Shown piece after piece: positions 54,431-63,926 of a stretch of 64,000 nucleotides of DNA; position 1 is the first letter of the stretch; every line of letters begins with the position of its first letter. Both the position numbers and the translations under genes were made by a program. The stretch lies in NCBI GenBank assembly GCA_965199915.1, contig OZ241348.1:2542001-2606000 (forward strand), in the 5' to 3' direction. Below the pieces are notes generated by a model. The model was not told the DNA's origin and did no database searches. It was given only the letters and a program-made list of their open reading frames with translations. This DNA comes from VXYL01 sp965199915. Its GTDB lineage: Bacteria; Pseudomonadota; Gammaproteobacteria; Pseudomonadales; Azotimanducaceae.

Positions 54431-55449
54431 TCGCCGCCTTGGAGTTCCGCGAACCGCTGCTGCTCTTGCTCGCGCTGCTGACGCCGCTGGTGTTTCTGCT
54501 CGCCCGCCGCGCGCCGGGGCGGGTGGTGTTCTCCTCCTTCGCCTTGCTGCCGCGCGGTCAACGCGGTTGGCGCGACCGCTTCGCGTGGCTGCCGGACGCG
54601 GTGCTCGCGCTTGCCTTCCTCGCGTTGGTGCTCGCGCTGGCCGGCCCGCGCGTTGGCGAGCGCGTCAGCCGCGTGCAGCGGGAGGGCATCGCCATCATGA
54701 TGGTGTTGGACACGTCCGGCTCCATGGCGGCGCTCGATCTTTCCACCCCGCGCCGCGAGCGGACGCGGCTGCAGGCCGTGCAGGACGTGTTCGATCGGTT
54801 CGTGCTCGGCGGCGGCGATTTGCGCGGACGGCCGGACGACGCCATTGGACTGGTGAGCTTCGCCGGCTACGCGGACACCGCTGCGCCCCTCACCTTGGAC
54901 CACGAGAACCTGGTTGCCGTGGCGCGCAACTTGGAGATCACCACCTTGCGCGAGGAGAACTTCACCGCCATCGGCGACGCGCTGGGTCTTGCGGTGGAGC
55001 GGCTGCGCGACTCGCCGGCCGAGTCGCGCGTGGCCATCCTGCTCACGGACGGCGTGAACAACGCCGGCGTGGAGTCGCCGGCGGCGGCGGCCGAATTGGC
55101 GCGTGCGCAGGGCGTCAAGGTCTACACCATCGGCGCCGGCACCACCGGCATCGCCCACATGCGCGTGCGCGGGCGCCGCGGTTCCACTTTGCGGCCGGTC
55201 GCCGTGGAGATAGACGAGGCGACGTTGCGCGGCATCGCCGAGCGCACCGGAGGCGAGTACTTCCGCGCCGACAACGCGGACGCGCTAACGGACGTGTACG
55301 CGCGAATCGACCGCTTGGAGCGCACGCAGATCACCGAGGACCGCTCGCGCCAATACGAGGAGCTGTTCGCGCCGCCGCTGCTTGCCGCGTTGCTGCTCGC
55401 CGCCTTCGGGTGGCTTGGCCGCGGCGCGGTGTTCGCCAAGGTGCCGTGA
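54427..55449 (+). CDS. BatA-like von Willebrand factor A domain membrane protein
   Basis: The 340-residue product has an N-terminal helix (FREPLLLLLALLTPLVFLLA), a second helix, then a VWA domain with the metal-ion site MMVLDTSGSMAALD (DxSxS), IGLVSFAGYADTAAPLT, TAIGDALGLAVERL and ILLTDGVNNAGV. A final helix is near the C-terminus. BatA proteins act in the envelope, linked to aerotolerance in Bacteroides. Starts and stops overlap on both sides (ATGA and GTGA), so the genes are translated together. Confidence 0.9.
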   Translation: MIAALEFREPLLLLLALLTPLVFLLARRAPGRVVFSSFALLPRGQRGWRDRFAWLPDAVLALAFLALVLALAGPRVGERVSRVQREGIAIMMVLDTSGSMAALDLSTPRRERTRLQAVQDVFDRFVLGGGDLRGRPDDAIGLVSFAGYADTAAPLTLDHENLVAVARNLEITTLREENFTAIGDALGLAVERLRDSPAESRVAILLTDGVNNAGVESPAAAAELARAQGVKVYTIGAGTTGIAHMRVRGRRGSTLRPVAVEIDEATLRGIAERTGGEYFRADNADALTDVYARIDRLERTQITEDRSRQYEELFAPPLLAALLLAAFGWLGRGAVFAKVP

Positions 55450-56483
55450 GAGTGGATGTCGTGTTCGCCAATCCGGCGTGGATCCACGGGGTTTGGGCGG
55501 CGCTGGCGCTCGTCGCACTGCTCGCCTACTTGGAGTTTCGCCGCAACGACGCGCTGGCCCGCTTCGTGTCCGCGCCGATGCAAGCGCGCCTCGCGCATGG
55601 CGCGACTATGGGCCGGCGCGCCCTCAGACTGGCTTTGGTGCTGGCGACGCTGCTCTTCGGCATCGTCGCGTTGATGCGTCCGCAAACGCCGGGCGGCACG
55701 GAAGCGGCCCCCGGACGCCGCGCGGGCGCGGACGTGATGGTGGTGTTGGACGTTTCCCGCAGCATGTTGGCGGAGGACGCCGCGCCGAACCGTTTGGCGC
55801 GCGCGAAGGCCGACATCGCCGAGTTCGTCTCGCGGGTGCGCGGACACCGCGTGGGTTTGGTGGCGTTCGCCGGGCGCGCCGCGGTGATGAGCCCGCTCAC
55901 CACGGACTACGGTTTCTTTCATCTCGTGCTGAAGACCGTGGGGCCGGACGCGGTGGCGCGCGGCGGCACCCGCATCGGCGACGCGGTGCGCAAGGCGGTG
56001 GCGGCGTTCGGCCCGAATCGCGGCGCCGGACGCCTGCTGCTGCTCATCACCGACGGCGAGGATCACGACTCGTACCCGCGCGACGCCGCCGAGGAAGCGC
56101 TGCGGGCGGGCATTCGCGTCATTGCCGTCGGCTTTGGCAGCGAGGCCGGCAGCGAGGTCACGCTCACCGACCCCGACACCGGCGCGAAGCGGGTGTTGGT
56201 CGACGGCGATGGCGCGGTGGTGCGCTCCCGTCTCGACGGCCAACTGTTGCGCGACATCGCCCTAGCCACGGAAGGCGTCTACGTTCCCGCCGGCACTTCG
56301 CCCATTGACATCGACGCGGTGGTGGAAGCGCATGTGGCGCCGCTGGTGCGCGAAGACGCCGCGCAGGTGCTGCGCCGCGCGCCCACCGAGCACTATTTCT
56401 GGCTTGTTCTCGCCGCCGGCGCATGCTTGGTGGCCGCGCTTTGGGCGCACTCGCCGGGGCGTCCACGCGCGCAGGTGCTTTAG
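55446..56483 (+). CDS. BatB-like von Willebrand factor A domain membrane protein
   Basis: GTG 55446 overlaps the batA stop and gives 345 residues. It has two N-terminal helices, MVVLDVSRSMLAEDAAPNRL (DxSxS), VGLVAFAGRAAVMSPLT, GTRIGDAVRKAV, LLLITDGEDHDSYP and a last helix (YFWLVLAAGACLVAALW). Unlike many BatB proteins it has no TPR domain. The stop TAG is directly followed by the next GTG. Confidence 0.9.
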   Translation: MRVDVVFANPAWIHGVWAALALVALLAYLEFRRNDALARFVSAPMQARLAHGATMGRRALRLALVLATLLFGIVALMRPQTPGGTEAAPGRRAGADVMVVLDVSRSMLAEDAAPNRLARAKADIAEFVSRVRGHRVGLVAFAGRAAVMSPLTTDYGFFHLVLKTVGPDAVARGGTRIGDAVRKAVAAFGPNRGAGRLLLLITDGEDHDSYPRDAAEEALRAGIRVIAVGFGSEAGSEVTLTDPDTGAKRVLVDGDGAVVRSRLDGQLLRDIALATEGVYVPAGTSPIDIDAVVEAHVAPLVREDAAQVLRRAPTEHYFWLVLAAGACLVAALWAHSPGRPRAQVL

Positions 56484-58976
56484 GTGCGCGTTCCGTTGTT
56501 TGCGCGTCTGCTGCTGCTGGCGGCGGCGCCGTGGTGCGTGGCGCAAGCGCCGGCCGAATCCGAGCAGGATGGCGAGAGCGCCCTCCCCGCGGACGCGGCT
56601 GACAGCGCGCCCGGGCAGGAGGTCGAGGAAGAGGAAGAGGCGTCGCCGGCGCTCTCGCCCCGCGGCGAATACAACCTGGGGTTGGCGCGCTTGCGCGCCG
56701 GCGACGCAACCGCCGCCGCCGAAGCGTTTCTCACCGCCCGCGACGAGGCGGGGCCGGACCCGGAACTGCGCTACCGCGCCGCCTTCAACCTGGGGCTGGC
56801 GTTGGCCGCCCAAGCCGATTTCTCCTCCGCCAACGCCGCGCAGCCGCCGGCGGACGACGCCGGCGGGAACGGGCAAACCCCTTTGGAGGAAGTGATCGAC
56901 CTCCTTCGGCAAAGCGCCGCGTGGTTCAACGACGCGGTGCGCCTGGCCCCGGCCGGCGACGACGACGCGCGCGTCAACTTGGAATTGATCTCGCGGCGGA
57001 TTCTGCAACTCGCCGATCAGCTGAACGAGGGCGACAAACTCGAGCGCCGTCTGGATCGGCTGATAGACGACCAACGCGGTGCTCGCGACCAAGCGCGGCA
57101 ACTGCTCGGCGCGGTGGGCGAGCAAGGCGCAAGCGCGGAGCCACTCGGCTTCAAGACGGACTTCGAGGCGCTCGCGTCCCGCGAGCGGATGCTGATGGCC
57201 GAGGTGGGCGACGGCATCGATCTCGCCACCGAAGAGCGCCTCTTCATCGAGCAGGCGCCGGCCGCGGAACGGACGCCCGAACAACAGGCCCGCGCCCACC
57301 GACTGGCCGCCGTGACCGACTATCTGGAACGCGCCCGCCAGTCGCTGAGCGACGCCCGTCGCCGCCTGCGGCGGCTGCAGGGCGAGCGCGCCCATCGGCG
57401 CGCCGACGCCGCGCTCGCCGAGTTGAAGCGCGCCCGCGAGCAGTTGCGGGATCCGGTGACCGTGCTGAACGCCGTGGCGCGCGACGAGAGCGAATTGATC
57501 CTGCACACCGCCGCGCTGGCGGCATTCGGCGCCGGCGCCGGGACGTTGGAGGAAGCGCCGCCGGCGTGGCTCACGGCCAAGCACTTGCGCGACCGGCAAG
57601 AAGACGCCGCGGCGCGCGCCGGCGGCGTGCTCGGCATCTTCGAGGCCATGCTGATGGCCGAGGCCGGTGCCGAGGCGGGCGAGGAGGAGGCGCGCGTGCG
57701 CGCCGCGGTGGGCGAAGCCGCGCCGGTGTTGGAGCGCGGCCTCGCCAACATGCGCGACGCGCTCCGCGCCTTGGAGGACGGCGACGCGCGGAACGCGCTG
57801 CCGGCCGAGAACGCGGCCCTGCTGGCGCTGCGCGACGCCATCGAGTTGTTCGCGGACGCCAAAGGCTTGATCGAACTCGCCTACGCGGGACAACGCAACG
57901 TCGTCGCTTTGCTCACGCCGCCGGCGGAATCTCCCAGCGCACCGGACGCGGCGGCGCGCGGGCGCGGCGGCGCCCTCGGCAACAGCGAGCTGGACGAGGC
58001 GGAGCGGAGCAAACTGCTCGGCGACTTGGTGTTCGCCGGTCAGCGGCGTTTGAGCCGCCTCGGCCCCTTGTTGGCCCAGGACCGAGACGCGGCAACCACC
58101 GCGGAGCAAGCCGACGAGCAAGCCAAGCAAGCGGCCGAACAGCGCTATCAATTGGCGGAGAAGTTGCGCGCGGACGCCGAGGACGGCTTGGCGCGCTTGG
58201 CCGCGGCGCTGGACAAGCTGGCCGCCGGGGGGGACGCCGACGCCGCCCGCGCCAACGCCGAGGAAACGCTGGCGACTTTGGAGCAGCTGCGCCGCCTGTT
58301 TTTCAACGTCGCCGAACATCTCCAAGCCCTGCATGCGGAGCAAGCGCAAACCCACGATCAAACAGCGACCACCCAGTTCGAGTCCACCGTGGACAAGCTG
58401 GACACGCTGCCGGCGGAACTCGGGCGCTTGGCCGAGCGGCAAGCGCGGCACACCGCGCTCGGCGAACAGCTGGCGGCGGCGTTGGCGGGCCAAGCGGACG
58501 CCGCGGCGGCGACCTCCGCGGACGCGGCCGCGTCTGCGGACGCCGGTGCGTCCGGGGCCGCCGCCGGCGCCCCGAACGGCGAGCAAATCGGCCAAGCCGC
58601 GGACGCGGTCCGCCAAGCGACGGCGCGCATGACCAGCGCGGCGACCATGCTTGCGGACGCCGCCGCCAAGGCCGGCGCGATGTCGCCGGAACTCGAGCCG
58701 ACGCTGGCCGACCAGACCGCGGCGATGGAACATCTGGAAAACGCCCTGCGCGCCTTGGCCCCACCGAACGAGCGGCCGGACGGCGAGCAAGGGGAGGAAC
58801 AACAGGGCGAACAACAAGCCGAAGGGCAGGAACAAGACGGCCAGAGCGAGGAGGAGCGAATGTCGCAGCGGCAAGCGCTCAAGCGCCTGCAGGCTATCCG
58901 TGATCGCGAGACGGAACGCCAGCGCCGTCGGCAGGCGGCGGACGCCGGCCGCGAACCGGTGGAGAAGGATTGGTGA
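56484..58976 (+). CDS. Exported coiled-coil protein of the Bat operon
   Basis: The 830-residue protein starts at GTG 56484, immediately after the batB stop. It has a signal peptide (RLLLLAAAPWCVAQA), TPR-like NLGLARLRAGDATAAAEAF and FNLGLALAAQADF, then several hundred residues of predicted coiled coil rich in Ala, Glu, Arg and Leu. The end is Gln/Glu-rich (GEEQQGEQQAEG). This fits the large TPR/coiled-coil partners in some Bat operons. A long uninterrupted antisense frame across it is a compositional artefact. Confidence 0.75.
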   Translation: MRVPLFARLLLLAAAPWCVAQAPAESEQDGESALPADAADSAPGQEVEEEEEASPALSPRGEYNLGLARLRAGDATAAAEAFLTARDEAGPDPELRYRAAFNLGLALAAQADFSSANAAQPPADDAGGNGQTPLEEVIDLLRQSAAWFNDAVRLAPAGDDDARVNLELISRRILQLADQLNEGDKLERRLDRLIDDQRGARDQARQLLGAVGEQGASAEPLGFKTDFEALASRERMLMAEVGDGIDLATEERLFIEQAPAAERTPEQQARAHRLAAVTDYLERARQSLSDARRRLRRLQGERAHRRADAALAELKRAREQLRDPVTVLNAVARDESELILHTAALAAFGAGAGTLEEAPPAWLTAKHLRDRQEDAAARAGGVLGIFEAMLMAEAGAEAGEEEARVRAAVGEAAPVLERGLANMRDALRALEDGDARNALPAENAALLALRDAIELFADAKGLIELAYAGQRNVVALLTPPAESPSAPDAAARGRGGALGNSELDEAERSKLLGDLVFAGQRRLSRLGPLLAQDRDAATTAEQADEQAKQAAEQRYQLAEKLRADAEDGLARLAAALDKLAAGGDADAARANAEETLATLEQLRRLFFNVAEHLQALHAEQAQTHDQTATTQFESTVDKLDTLPAELGRLAERQARHTALGEQLAAALAGQADAAAATSADAAASADAGASGAAAGAPNGEQIGQAADAVRQATARMTSAATMLADAAAKAGAMSPELEPTLADQTAAMEHLENALRALAPPNERPDGEQGEEQQGEQQAEGQEQDGQSEEERMSQRQALKRLQAIRDRETERQRRRQAADAGREPVEKDW

Positions 58977-61561
58977 AGGCGGGCGGGAGGGCGACTGCGC
59001 TGGCGCTTGGCCTTGCCCTGCTGTGGCGACCGGCCAGCGGGGCGGAATTGTCCTTGGCGGTGGAAGCGGAGGCGTTGCACGCGGCGATGCCGTTCGTCCT
59101 CACGCTGACGGCCAAGGGCTTTGAGGAGACGCCCACGCCGTCGCCGCCGCCGCTGGCCATCGCCGGTTGCGAGGCGACCCACCTCGGCGTCAGCCCCAAT
59201 GTCTCCTCGCGTATTCAGATCATCAACGGCCGTCGCTCGGAGTGGCGCGAGGTCGCTTTCGTGTTCCGCTGGCGCGTTCTCTGTCCCGCCGCCGGCCGCT
59301 ACCAGGTCCCGTCCCTTCGCGTGGAGCAGGACGGCGACGCCGCCAGCAGCCGCCCGGCCGGCTTCGAGGTGACGGACGTACCCGCTTCCACGGACATGAT
59401 CGTGCGCATGCGGCTCCCCGATCGGGCGTTGTGGGCGGGCGAGACGTTCGCTGCCGCGGTGGAGTGGCTGCTCGCTCGGGACGTTGGCGACTATCAGTTT
59501 TCCGTGCCGCTCTTCCGCTTGCCGGACGCCCAGGTGCGCCCCCCGGCGAACGCCGGTCAGACGGCGCGCAAAGTGCGCTTCGCGGCCGGATCGAGCGATG
59601 TCGAACTGCCGCTCAACCGCGACGAGGTGCGCGAGAACGGGCGTGGTTACACGCGCTTCACCTTTCCGGCGCGCGTGACGCTGAACCGGTCGGGCACTTG
59701 GAATGTGGACCCCATACAGGTGGTGGCGCGTCTGCAAACCGGCACCATGCGCGACACCTTCGGGTTTCCGCGCGCCCGCCACGAGTTGTTCCGCGCTCTC
59801 GGCAAGCGCCGCCAACTCGTCGTGCGGCCGCTGCCGCAAGGAAACCGCCCGCCCACCTTCGCCGGCGCCATTGGCAGCGGATTCGCCATCGAATTGGACG
59901 CGAGCCGCACGGTGGTGTCCGTGGGCGATCCGATCGAGCTGACGATTCGCGTGCGCGGCGACGGCCCCTTGACGGGTTTGAGCCTGCCGCCGCTCGCGGG
60001 TCCGGATGCGTTGCCCGCGGCCCACTTTACGGTGCCCGAAGACAGCCCGGCCGGCGTCGTGGAGGCGGACGGGCGCGGCAAGCGGTTCGCGGTGACCGCG
60101 CGCGTGAAGAGCGCGGAAGTGCGGGAGATTCCCTCCTTGGCCTTTGCCTACTTCGACCCCGCCGCGGGCGAATACCGCACCGCCCGCAGTCAACCCATCG
60201 CCCTCTCCGTGGGCACCGCGCAGCTGGTCGGCGTTGACGACGTGGTGGCTGCGCCCAAGCCGGCGGCCGCCGCGCCGACTGGCGCGGGCGAACGGCAATC
60301 CGCTTCCGCAGTGGCCACGCTGGTGGGCGCCGACATGTCCCAGAGCGCAGCGCAAGCCACCTTCGCGCGGCCGTGGGGCGGCAGCGCGCTCGGCGCGTGG
60401 TTGGGCGCGTTGTATGGCGCGCCGGCGCTTGTCGCGCTGGCGTCCTTCTATCTGGCGCGCACCGGTGGCCGGCGCACGCAAAGCCAAACCATGCGGCGGG
60501 CGTTGGCGGAGGTGGAACGCGCCTTGGCCAGCAACGCCCCGGCGCGCGAAGCGGCGCCGGCGATCATCGCCGCAATGCGGCGCTGCGGCGGCGTGGCGGG
60601 CGCCGAACCGCACACCTGGTCGGCGTCGCTCGAGCGCTTGGAGACGCAAGCCTTCGATCCCGCCGCGGCGGACCGTCAAATGCCCGCCGACTTGGTGGAC
60701 GAGTTGCGCGCCCTCGCGCGCGATTGGTCAAAACCGCGGAGCCGTTCCCCCGCGTGCGCTGTCGTGGCGCTCGTGTTGGCGTCGACCGCGGCCGCGGCCA
60801 CCCAAGCCGGGGCGGAGCAGGACGCCTTGGAAGGTGCTCGCGCGCAGTACCAAGCCGCGCTGGCGGAGACCGACAGCCTGCGCCGCGTGCGCTTGTTCGC
60901 CAAAGCGGAGCGCGTCTTGCGACAAGCGGCCGCGGCGCATCCGCGGGCGCCGGCGCTGCAGGTGGACTGGGGCAACGCGGCCCTTGGCGCACGCGACGTG
61001 GGCCGCGCCACGCTGGCCTATCGGCGGGCGTTGCATGTGGCGCCGGGCAACGAACGCGCCGCGGCGAATCTGTCCTGGCTGCGCGCCCGGCTGCCGGTCT
61101 GGCTGCCGCGCCCGGCCGACGCCGGCGCCTTGGATTCGCTGCTGTTCTGGCGCGGCCGCTTCACGTTCGCGCAATTGCATCTCATCGGCGCCGGCGCCTT
61201 CGCGTTGGCGGCGCTGCTGTTCGCCGGTTGGCTGCGCTGGCGGCGAGCGGGCTTGCGCGCCGGCGCTTTCGCCGCGGCCATCGTTTGGCTCGTCGGCGCA
61301 GGCTCGGCGCTTGCCACCGGCGCGGACGACAGCGCGGTGGTGCTGGAAGACGGCACGGTTCTGCGCTCCGCCGACAGCGTCGGCGCCGCGCCGGCGTTCG
61401 CCAATCCGCTGCCGGCGGGGACCGAGGTTCAAGTTCTCGAGGACCGCCCCGGCTGGCTGCGCGTGACCCTCGCCGACGCGACTAGGGGCTGGCTGGCGGC
61501 GAGCGCGGCGGAACGCGTGGCTGGATCGGCAAACCAGCGCGCAACCAACACTCCCGGCTAG
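58973..61561 (+). CDS. BatD-BatE-type fusion: oxygen-tolerance protein with TPR and SH3 parts
   Basis: GTG 58973 overlaps the previous stop and follows GGAGAAGG. The 862-residue product has a signal peptide, then BatD-type beta domains (MIVRMRLPDRALWAGETF, VPLFRLPDAQVRPP, VVSVGDPIELTIRVRG) and a membrane helix near 480. After about residue 595 a second hydrophobic segment (ACAVVALVLASTAAAA) begins a new unit with TPR-like ALQVDWGNAALGARDVGRAT, two helices and an SH3-like end (VEVLED-type, GWLRVTLADATRGWLAA). The second unit resembles BatE, usually a separate gene. The 3' end overlaps the converging gene by 80 bases. Confidence 0.8.
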   Translation: MKAGGRATALALGLALLWRPASGAELSLAVEAEALHAAMPFVLTLTAKGFEETPTPSPPPLAIAGCEATHLGVSPNVSSRIQIINGRRSEWREVAFVFRWRVLCPAAGRYQVPSLRVEQDGDAASSRPAGFEVTDVPASTDMIVRMRLPDRALWAGETFAAAVEWLLARDVGDYQFSVPLFRLPDAQVRPPANAGQTARKVRFAAGSSDVELPLNRDEVRENGRGYTRFTFPARVTLNRSGTWNVDPIQVVARLQTGTMRDTFGFPRARHELFRALGKRRQLVVRPLPQGNRPPTFAGAIGSGFAIELDASRTVVSVGDPIELTIRVRGDGPLTGLSLPPLAGPDALPAAHFTVPEDSPAGVVEADGRGKRFAVTARVKSAEVREIPSLAFAYFDPAAGEYRTARSQPIALSVGTAQLVGVDDVVAAPKPAAAAPTGAGERQSASAVATLVGADMSQSAAQATFARPWGGSALGAWLGALYGAPALVALASFYLARTGGRRTQSQTMRRALAEVERALASNAPAREAAPAIIAAMRRCGGVAGAEPHTWSASLERLETQAFDPAAADRQMPADLVDELRALARDWSKPRSRSPACAVVALVLASTAAAATQAGAEQDALEGARAQYQAALAETDSLRRVRLFAKAERVLRQAAAAHPRAPALQVDWGNAALGARDVGRATLAYRRALHVAPGNERAAANLSWLRARLPVWLPRPADAGALDSLLFWRGRFTFAQLHLIGAGAFALAALLFAGWLRWRRAGLRAGAFAAAIVWLVGAGSALATGADDSAVVLEDGTVLRSADSVGAAPAFANPLPAGTEVQVLEDRPGWLRVTLADATRGWLAASAAERVAGSANQRATNTPG

Positions 61562-63413
61562 CGATCGGCATCCGGGCGAGGAGCTCATCGGCTTGCTCCC
61601 GAGCACTCGGCGAGCAGTCGCCAGGCACCAGCCGGCCCAAGCGGATCAAGGCGTCCAGCGCCAACCCCACGCTGAAGAGGTTGCGATCGTCGCGCACCGC
61701 GGCGGTCAAGGCGTCCACCGTGGCTGGCAGGGCGTCGCCGAGCGCCTTGGCGCCGTGCGAGCAGAGGATCACCACCGCCCACAAGGCGTTTTCGCGCACC
61801 GCGGAACGCACCGGCTCGAACCGCGCCACGCCCTGGTTGGTGCCAATGCCTTCGCACACGTCGCACGCGTCCGTGGGGCGCACGATCTTGATCGACCGGT
61901 CTTGCGCGAGGTTCATGCCGAGGCGATTCTCTTCCCGCGCCAGACTGGCGACGAGCGCTGCCACGCAACCGGGCAAGAGGGATTCGCCAACGCCGGCCGC
62001 CACGGCGCGCCGGCCGAGACAGCCGAGCGCGGCGGCGGCCACCGACCGCACGTAGATCGAACCGTCCTCCGCCAAGCGCTTGGCGACGGCGTCAAGGACG
62101 CCGGATGTGGTCTCGCCCGCTTCGCCCAAGCCAAAGACGGCCGCCTTGCGGACCCACTTCAAGGGTGACTCGCAGGCGTCCAACAGCGTGTCCGTCGCCG
62201 CCGCGCCCAGCGCCGCCAAGCCGTACATGGCGGCGCGGCGCACTGCTTCGCGTTCGCTGTGCAACGCTTTGCCGAGCAGGCGGGCGGCGGCGTCTTGGTC
62301 GGCAAGACCGGCGAGCTTGTAGGCGGCGCCAATGCGAATCGGCTCGGCGGCGGCGTTCGGCGCATGGACACGCTCGCACAACGAACGCGCGTAGCGGTCG
62401 CCGCAGTGCGCCGAAGCGGGGCTGGCGGTGGCGGGAGGGCGGCGACCCTGCAGCCAACAATGGTGGTAGCGCCACACCACCGCGGCGTCCTCCGGCGCCG
62501 AGGCCAAGTCCGCGCCGGTCGGAGCATCCACGCCGAGGCTGTTCCAATCCACATCGTCTAGTTCGGGGCTCCGCGCCGGTTCGCGGGTGCGGTAAAGCCA
62601 GAACCGCCACAGAAACCGCGGACGCTGCCGCCAAGTGCGCCAGTCGTCCACGCGGTGGTTGCCGCGGTGGAACAGATTGTGCGAATGGAGCACGACGCTG
62701 CCGGCTTCGAGCGGCGCGACCTCGAACGGACGCACCAGCGGCCAGCCGGTGTCCGCGATGGCGGCGCGCATGCGCATGTCGTGGCGTGTGCGGCGGTGGC
62801 GGATTTCCTCTTCGCCGTAGGCGGATTTCGCGCCGCTCACCGGCACGCGCTCCATGCCGCTCAGGTAGTAGGCGAAGTCCAAATGGTCCGCGCCGGCGAA
62901 GTTGTCGTGGTTTTCCTCGTGGTTGAAGGTCCAGTATTGCGAATAAGGCACGGTGGCGGTGGGCCCCATGTCGCGGGACACGGCTTGCGGGTAGTAGAGC
63001 ATCTCCACTTGCACGGCGTGGTGGTGGCGCTGCTTGCGGGCGTTGAGAGGGCCGTTGTCGTCCTTGTGCCAGTGCTGGTCGTGCCCGCCGCTGGGAAACG
63101 GCGTGTTGTGCGTGAACGGCACGATGGCCCAGTGCTTGCCAACGAGCTGGTCGCAAGCGGCCACCAACCCCGGCGCGTTGACGACATCGAGAATTTCCGG
63201 AATGGTGGTGGCGGAAATCTTGTCGCGTTTGTCGGCGAATAGCTGTTTTTCCTTCTGGTAGATCGCGTCGTGGACCTGCCGCGGAATGCCGAGAGCCGCC
63301 GGCGGAAGCACCACCAGCCCGCGGCTTGCGAAGTCGCGCAGCAGCCGTTCGGGCGCGGTGGCCAACGCCGCGCCCGTCGCGGGTCTGCGCGGATTGGAGT
63401 GGTCCGCGCCCAC
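61482..63413 (-). CDS. Phytanoyl-CoA dioxygenase-like protein fused to HEAT repeats
   Basis: The 643-residue protein has a dioxygenase part: FTHNTPFPSGGHDQHWHKDD with the iron-binding His and Asp, MLYYPQAVSRDMGPTATVP, GSVVLHSHNLFHRGNHRVDD with the distal His and nearby Arg, and LWRFWLYRT. From about residue 345 onwards come helical repeats (IRIGAAYKLAGLADQDAA, AVRRAAMYGLAALGAAA, WVRKAAVFGLGEAG, YVRSVAAAALGCLG) of the HEAT type. Such a fusion suggests a substrate bound to a protein or scaffold. The 3' 80 bases are antisense to the Bat operon. Confidence 0.85.
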   Translation of the reverse strand: MGADHSNPRRPATGAALATAPERLLRDFASRGLVVLPPAALGIPRQVHDAIYQKEKQLFADKRDKISATTIPEILDVVNAPGLVAACDQLVGKHWAIVPFTHNTPFPSGGHDQHWHKDDNGPLNARKQRHHHAVQVEMLYYPQAVSRDMGPTATVPYSQYWTFNHEENHDNFAGADHLDFAYYLSGMERVPVSGAKSAYGEEEIRHRRTRHDMRMRAAIADTGWPLVRPFEVAPLEAGSVVLHSHNLFHRGNHRVDDWRTWRQRPRFLWRFWLYRTREPARSPELDDVDWNSLGVDAPTGADLASAPEDAAVVWRYHHCWLQGRRPPATASPASAHCGDRYARSLCERVHAPNAAAEPIRIGAAYKLAGLADQDAAARLLGKALHSEREAVRRAAMYGLAALGAAATDTLLDACESPLKWVRKAAVFGLGEAGETTSGVLDAVAKRLAEDGSIYVRSVAAAALGCLGRRAVAAGVGESLLPGCVAALVASLAREENRLGMNLAQDRSIKIVRPTDACDVCEGIGTNQGVARFEPVRSAVRENALWAVVILCSHGAKALGDALPATVDALTAAVRDDRNLFSVGLALDALIRLGRLVPGDCSPSAREQADELLARMPIASRECWLRAGLPIQPRVPPRSPPASP

Positions 63414-63429
63414 CGAAGCGACGATGTCG

Positions 63430-63744
63430 CTACACGGTCACCGCGGTGCCGGTGGCGGACACCATCAACATGCGGCCGGAGCCGACGGCTTCGTAATCCA
63501 GATCGATGCCGACAACGGCGTTGCCGCCCTGCCGGCGGGCATCTTCCGACATCTCGTCCAAGGCGGTCTGGCGCGCTTCGCGGAGCGCCTTCTCGTAGCC
63601 CGCCGAACGTCCGCCAACGACATCGCGAATGCCGGCGAACACGTCGCGGAAGATGTTCGCGCCCAAGATGGCTTCGCCGGTGACGACGCCGTGGTACTCG
63701 CGAATGGCCTTGCCTTCGATGTTGGGGGTGGTGGTTAGCAGCAT
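63430..63744 (-). CDS. YbjQ/UPF0145 family protein
   Basis: The 104-residue product has the family features IREYHGVVTGEAILGANIF, RDVVGGRSAGYEKALREAR, DEMSEDARRQGGNAVVGID and the final GSGRMLMVSATGTAV. The size is exact. YbjQ proteins form rings and were once linked to heavy-metal binding; their role is unknown. It lies 16 bases upstream of the dioxygenase gene on the same strand. Bases 63745-63926, between it and the next gene, contain no gene; I see no clear promoter pair there. Confidence 0.9.
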   Translation of the reverse strand: MLLTTTPNIEGKAIREYHGVVTGEAILGANIFRDVFAGIRDVVGGRSAGYEKALREARQTALDEMSEDARRQGGNAVVGIDLDYEAVGSGRMLMVSATGTAVTV

Positions 63745-63926
63745 GGGTTCTCCTTGCGGGAAAGTCGGGAAGTTCTGTTTGTGGCGCCGCCTACCCTAAC
63801 AGAACGCGCCGGATGTCGATGTCACAAGCGGATAGGATGGATAGGGTAGCCCCCCAAAGCTGCCGCGTCGGGGCGCTGGCGGCGGGTTGTTGTAGATTTG
63901 TGTCTTCCAAAACTGGAAGCGCCGCA

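Noticed and set aside
56262..58874. 870-codon antisense frame across the Bat-operon coiled-coil gene
   Set aside because: The plus-strand gene has a signal peptide, tight coupling and TPR-like repeats; the antisense frame is an effect of Ala/Arg-rich codons.
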